Assembly: GCA_007131125.1 (NCBI GenBank)
Contig: SLRE01000069.1
Location: 1-7,452, forward strand
Origin: Bacteroidales bacterium
Lineage (GTDB): Bacteria > Bacteroidota > Bacteroidia > Bacteroidales > UBA7960
Direction: 5' to 3'
Length of the DNA stretch: 7,452 bases
The position numbers and the translations under genes are program-made. Shown here in pieces: positions 7,435-7,452 of this stretch (its first letter is position 1; each line of letters opens with the position of its first letter). Under the pieces are notes generated by a model. It saw only the letters and a list, made by a program, of their open reading frames with translations. It ran no database searches and was not told the DNA's origin.

Positions 7435-7452
7435 ATGAAGTCAATCTGTTTA
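7435..7452 (+). CDS. Start of a gene cut by the window edge, probably a GH57 alpha-amylase family protein
   Basis: An ATG at 7435 opens the frame MKSICL, which runs off the end. An in-frame TAA at 7414-7416 shows it is not an extension of the glycosyltransferase. In Bacteroidota, a GH57 alpha-amylase whose N-terminus resembles MK-[ST]-ICLYF commonly follows a debranching enzyme and this type of glycosyltransferase. The call rests on six residues and gene order, so it is an inference. The 45-base gap has no hairpin terminator, which fits a three-gene operon. Confidence 0.5.

Overview
The window looks like chromosomal DNA of a Bacteroidota member, most likely in or near Bacteroidales. Three things point there. 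None of the four complete genes has a clear Shine-Dalgarno sequence. The one recognisable promoter element is a Bacteroidota-type -7 box (TAnnTTTG) at 4051-4058. The proteins match families typical of that phylum: a secreted GH3/beta-lactamase-family fusion, and a debranching enzyme plus glycosyltransferase followed by what appears to be the start of a GH57 alpha-amylase. All genes lie on the + strand. I see no mobile element, CRISPR array, tRNA or rRNA.

Left half (38-3904): a 997-residue exported enzyme joins a NagZ-like beta-N-acetylglucosaminidase to a serine beta-lactamase-fold hydrolase. It probably acts on peptidoglycan fragments in the periplasm. A 60-base gap, with no terminator or convincing promoter, separates it from a 270-residue membrane protein of unknown function. 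A strong stem-loop with flanking A and T tracts (3924-3959) closes this unit.

Intergenic region (3905-4122): after the terminator come a perfect 8-bp inverted repeat (3997-4019), the -7 promoter box (4051-4058) and a 5'-UTR hairpin (4071-4088), all leading into the second unit.

Right half (4123-7452): an apparent alpha-glucan operon. It encodes a glycogen-debranching-type enzyme (652 aa), then after 18 bases a GT4 glycosyltransferase resembling glycogen synthase (429 aa), then after 45 bases the first six codons of a third gene. By its start (MKSICL) and its position this third gene is probably a GH57 alpha-amylase family protein. Together they would build, trim and remodel an intracellular storage glucan.

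Most of the window is ordinary Bacteroidota housekeeping and carbohydrate metabolism. The points most worth a second look are the two-enzyme cell-wall fusion, two active-site substitutions in the debranching enzyme, and the small regulatory architecture ahead of the glucan operon. I found no clear sign of a wholly new system.
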